Below are positions 6,211-6,383 of a stretch of 6,383 bases of DNA, piece after piece. The notes under the pieces were generated by a model. That model was not told the DNA's origin and made no database searches. It saw only the letters and a list, made by a program, of their open reading frames with translations. How positions within the stretch are numbered: the stretch's first letter is position 1; each line of letters begins with the position of its first letter. The position numbers and the translations under genes are program-made. The stretch lies in assembly GCA_003446665.1 (NCBI GenBank), contig DMCT01000113.1, positions 1-6,383 on the forward strand, given 5' to 3'. This DNA is from Synergistaceae bacterium. GTDB taxonomy: Bacteria; Synergistota; Synergistia; Synergistales; Thermovirgaceae.

Positions 6211-6383
6211 TTATAAATCGGTTCGCTGTTTTGAGTTCAGATCCTTTTTCACCATACTAAGTCCTGCGGGGCGAATTGCACACGCCATTCTGCTATTTTC
6301 TTCCGGGTTTGTCTTTAAAGTTTTGTAAACAAAAAACGGCTTTATCGGATAGTTTTCATCGGTCTGCAGGCCAATATGCTCTA
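6211..6383 (-). CDS. Possible C-terminal end of an unidentified minus-strand gene, cut by the window edge
   Basis: A minus-strand frame is open from the window edge for 56 codons to TAA 6213-6211. Its translation starts EHIGLQTDENYPIKPFFVYK and ends VKKDLNSKQRTDL. The first 30 residues read like ordinary protein (mixed charge, an aromatic/proline-rich PIKPFFVYKTL segment). The last 25 are less convincing. The stop lies 3 bases upstream of the candidate -35 box for gdh paralogue 2, a plausible gene-promoter junction, but there is no terminator after it. I do not recognise the family. An open run of this length is expected by chance at several per cent per frame, and a plus-strand frame is also open from about 6262 to the edge, so this stays tentative. 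Confidence 0.3.
   Translation of the reverse strand, partial: EHIGLQTDENYPIKPFFVYKTLKTNPEENSRMACAIRPAGLSMVKKDLNSKQRTDL

Noticed and set aside
6262..6383. Plus-strand frame open to the right edge (LHTPFCYFLPGL...)
   Set aside because: Only about 40 codons, no convincing start with SD, and an unconvincing translation; the opposite-strand frame is better.

Overview
The window looks like bacterial chromosome of moderate GC content. It holds two convergent gene blocks and a hint of another gene at the right edge. The gene content fits an anaerobic, amino-acid-fermenting bacterium: an AsnRS, an unusual PPDK-N-domain protein and two separate hexameric-type glutamate dehydrogenases. I lean towards Synergistota, but that is recollection of gene style rather than a sequence match, and my confidence in it is low.

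Left block, plus strand (1-2919). The 3' three quarters of asnS (asparaginyl-tRNA synthetase, entering from the left edge) is followed after 69 bp by a 568-residue protein. That protein has an ATP-grasp-like PEP synthase/PPDK nucleotide-binding domain and a separate C-terminal domain that I cannot name. It has no phosphohistidine swivel domain and no PEP/pyruvate barrel. No terminator lies between the two genes, so they are probably co-transcribed.

Right block, minus strand (2931-6383). Two glutamate dehydrogenase paralogues lie in tandem (2995-4242 and 4791-6062). Each has its own strong Shine-Dalgarno sequence, a candidate promoter and its own intrinsic terminator (2931-2968 and 4734-4767), so they look independently transcribed rather than forming one operon. 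Both keep the glutamate-binding and catalytic residues of the family, so neither looks like a dead or purely regulatory subunit. They are divergent paralogues, not a recent duplication. Together they would interconvert glutamate and 2-oxoglutarate plus ammonia, probably under different conditions or with different cofactors.

Non-coding parts. The 2920-2994 gap holds a hairpin terminator whose T-run serves only the minus strand. The 4243-4733 gap (about 490 bp) holds a long candidate leader for the first gdh, with two small hairpins and an in-frame Cys/Trp-rich extension. It also holds a protein-like reading frame broken by two TGA codons (4562-4735). The 6063-6383 stretch holds a leader hairpin, a consensus -35 box, and a frame open to the window edge that may be the C-terminus of another minus-strand gene.

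I did not find a CRISPR array, insertion sequence, tRNA or rRNA, phage gene or recognisable riboswitch. The least explained items are the truncated PPDK-like protein and the two edge or intergenic reading frames.
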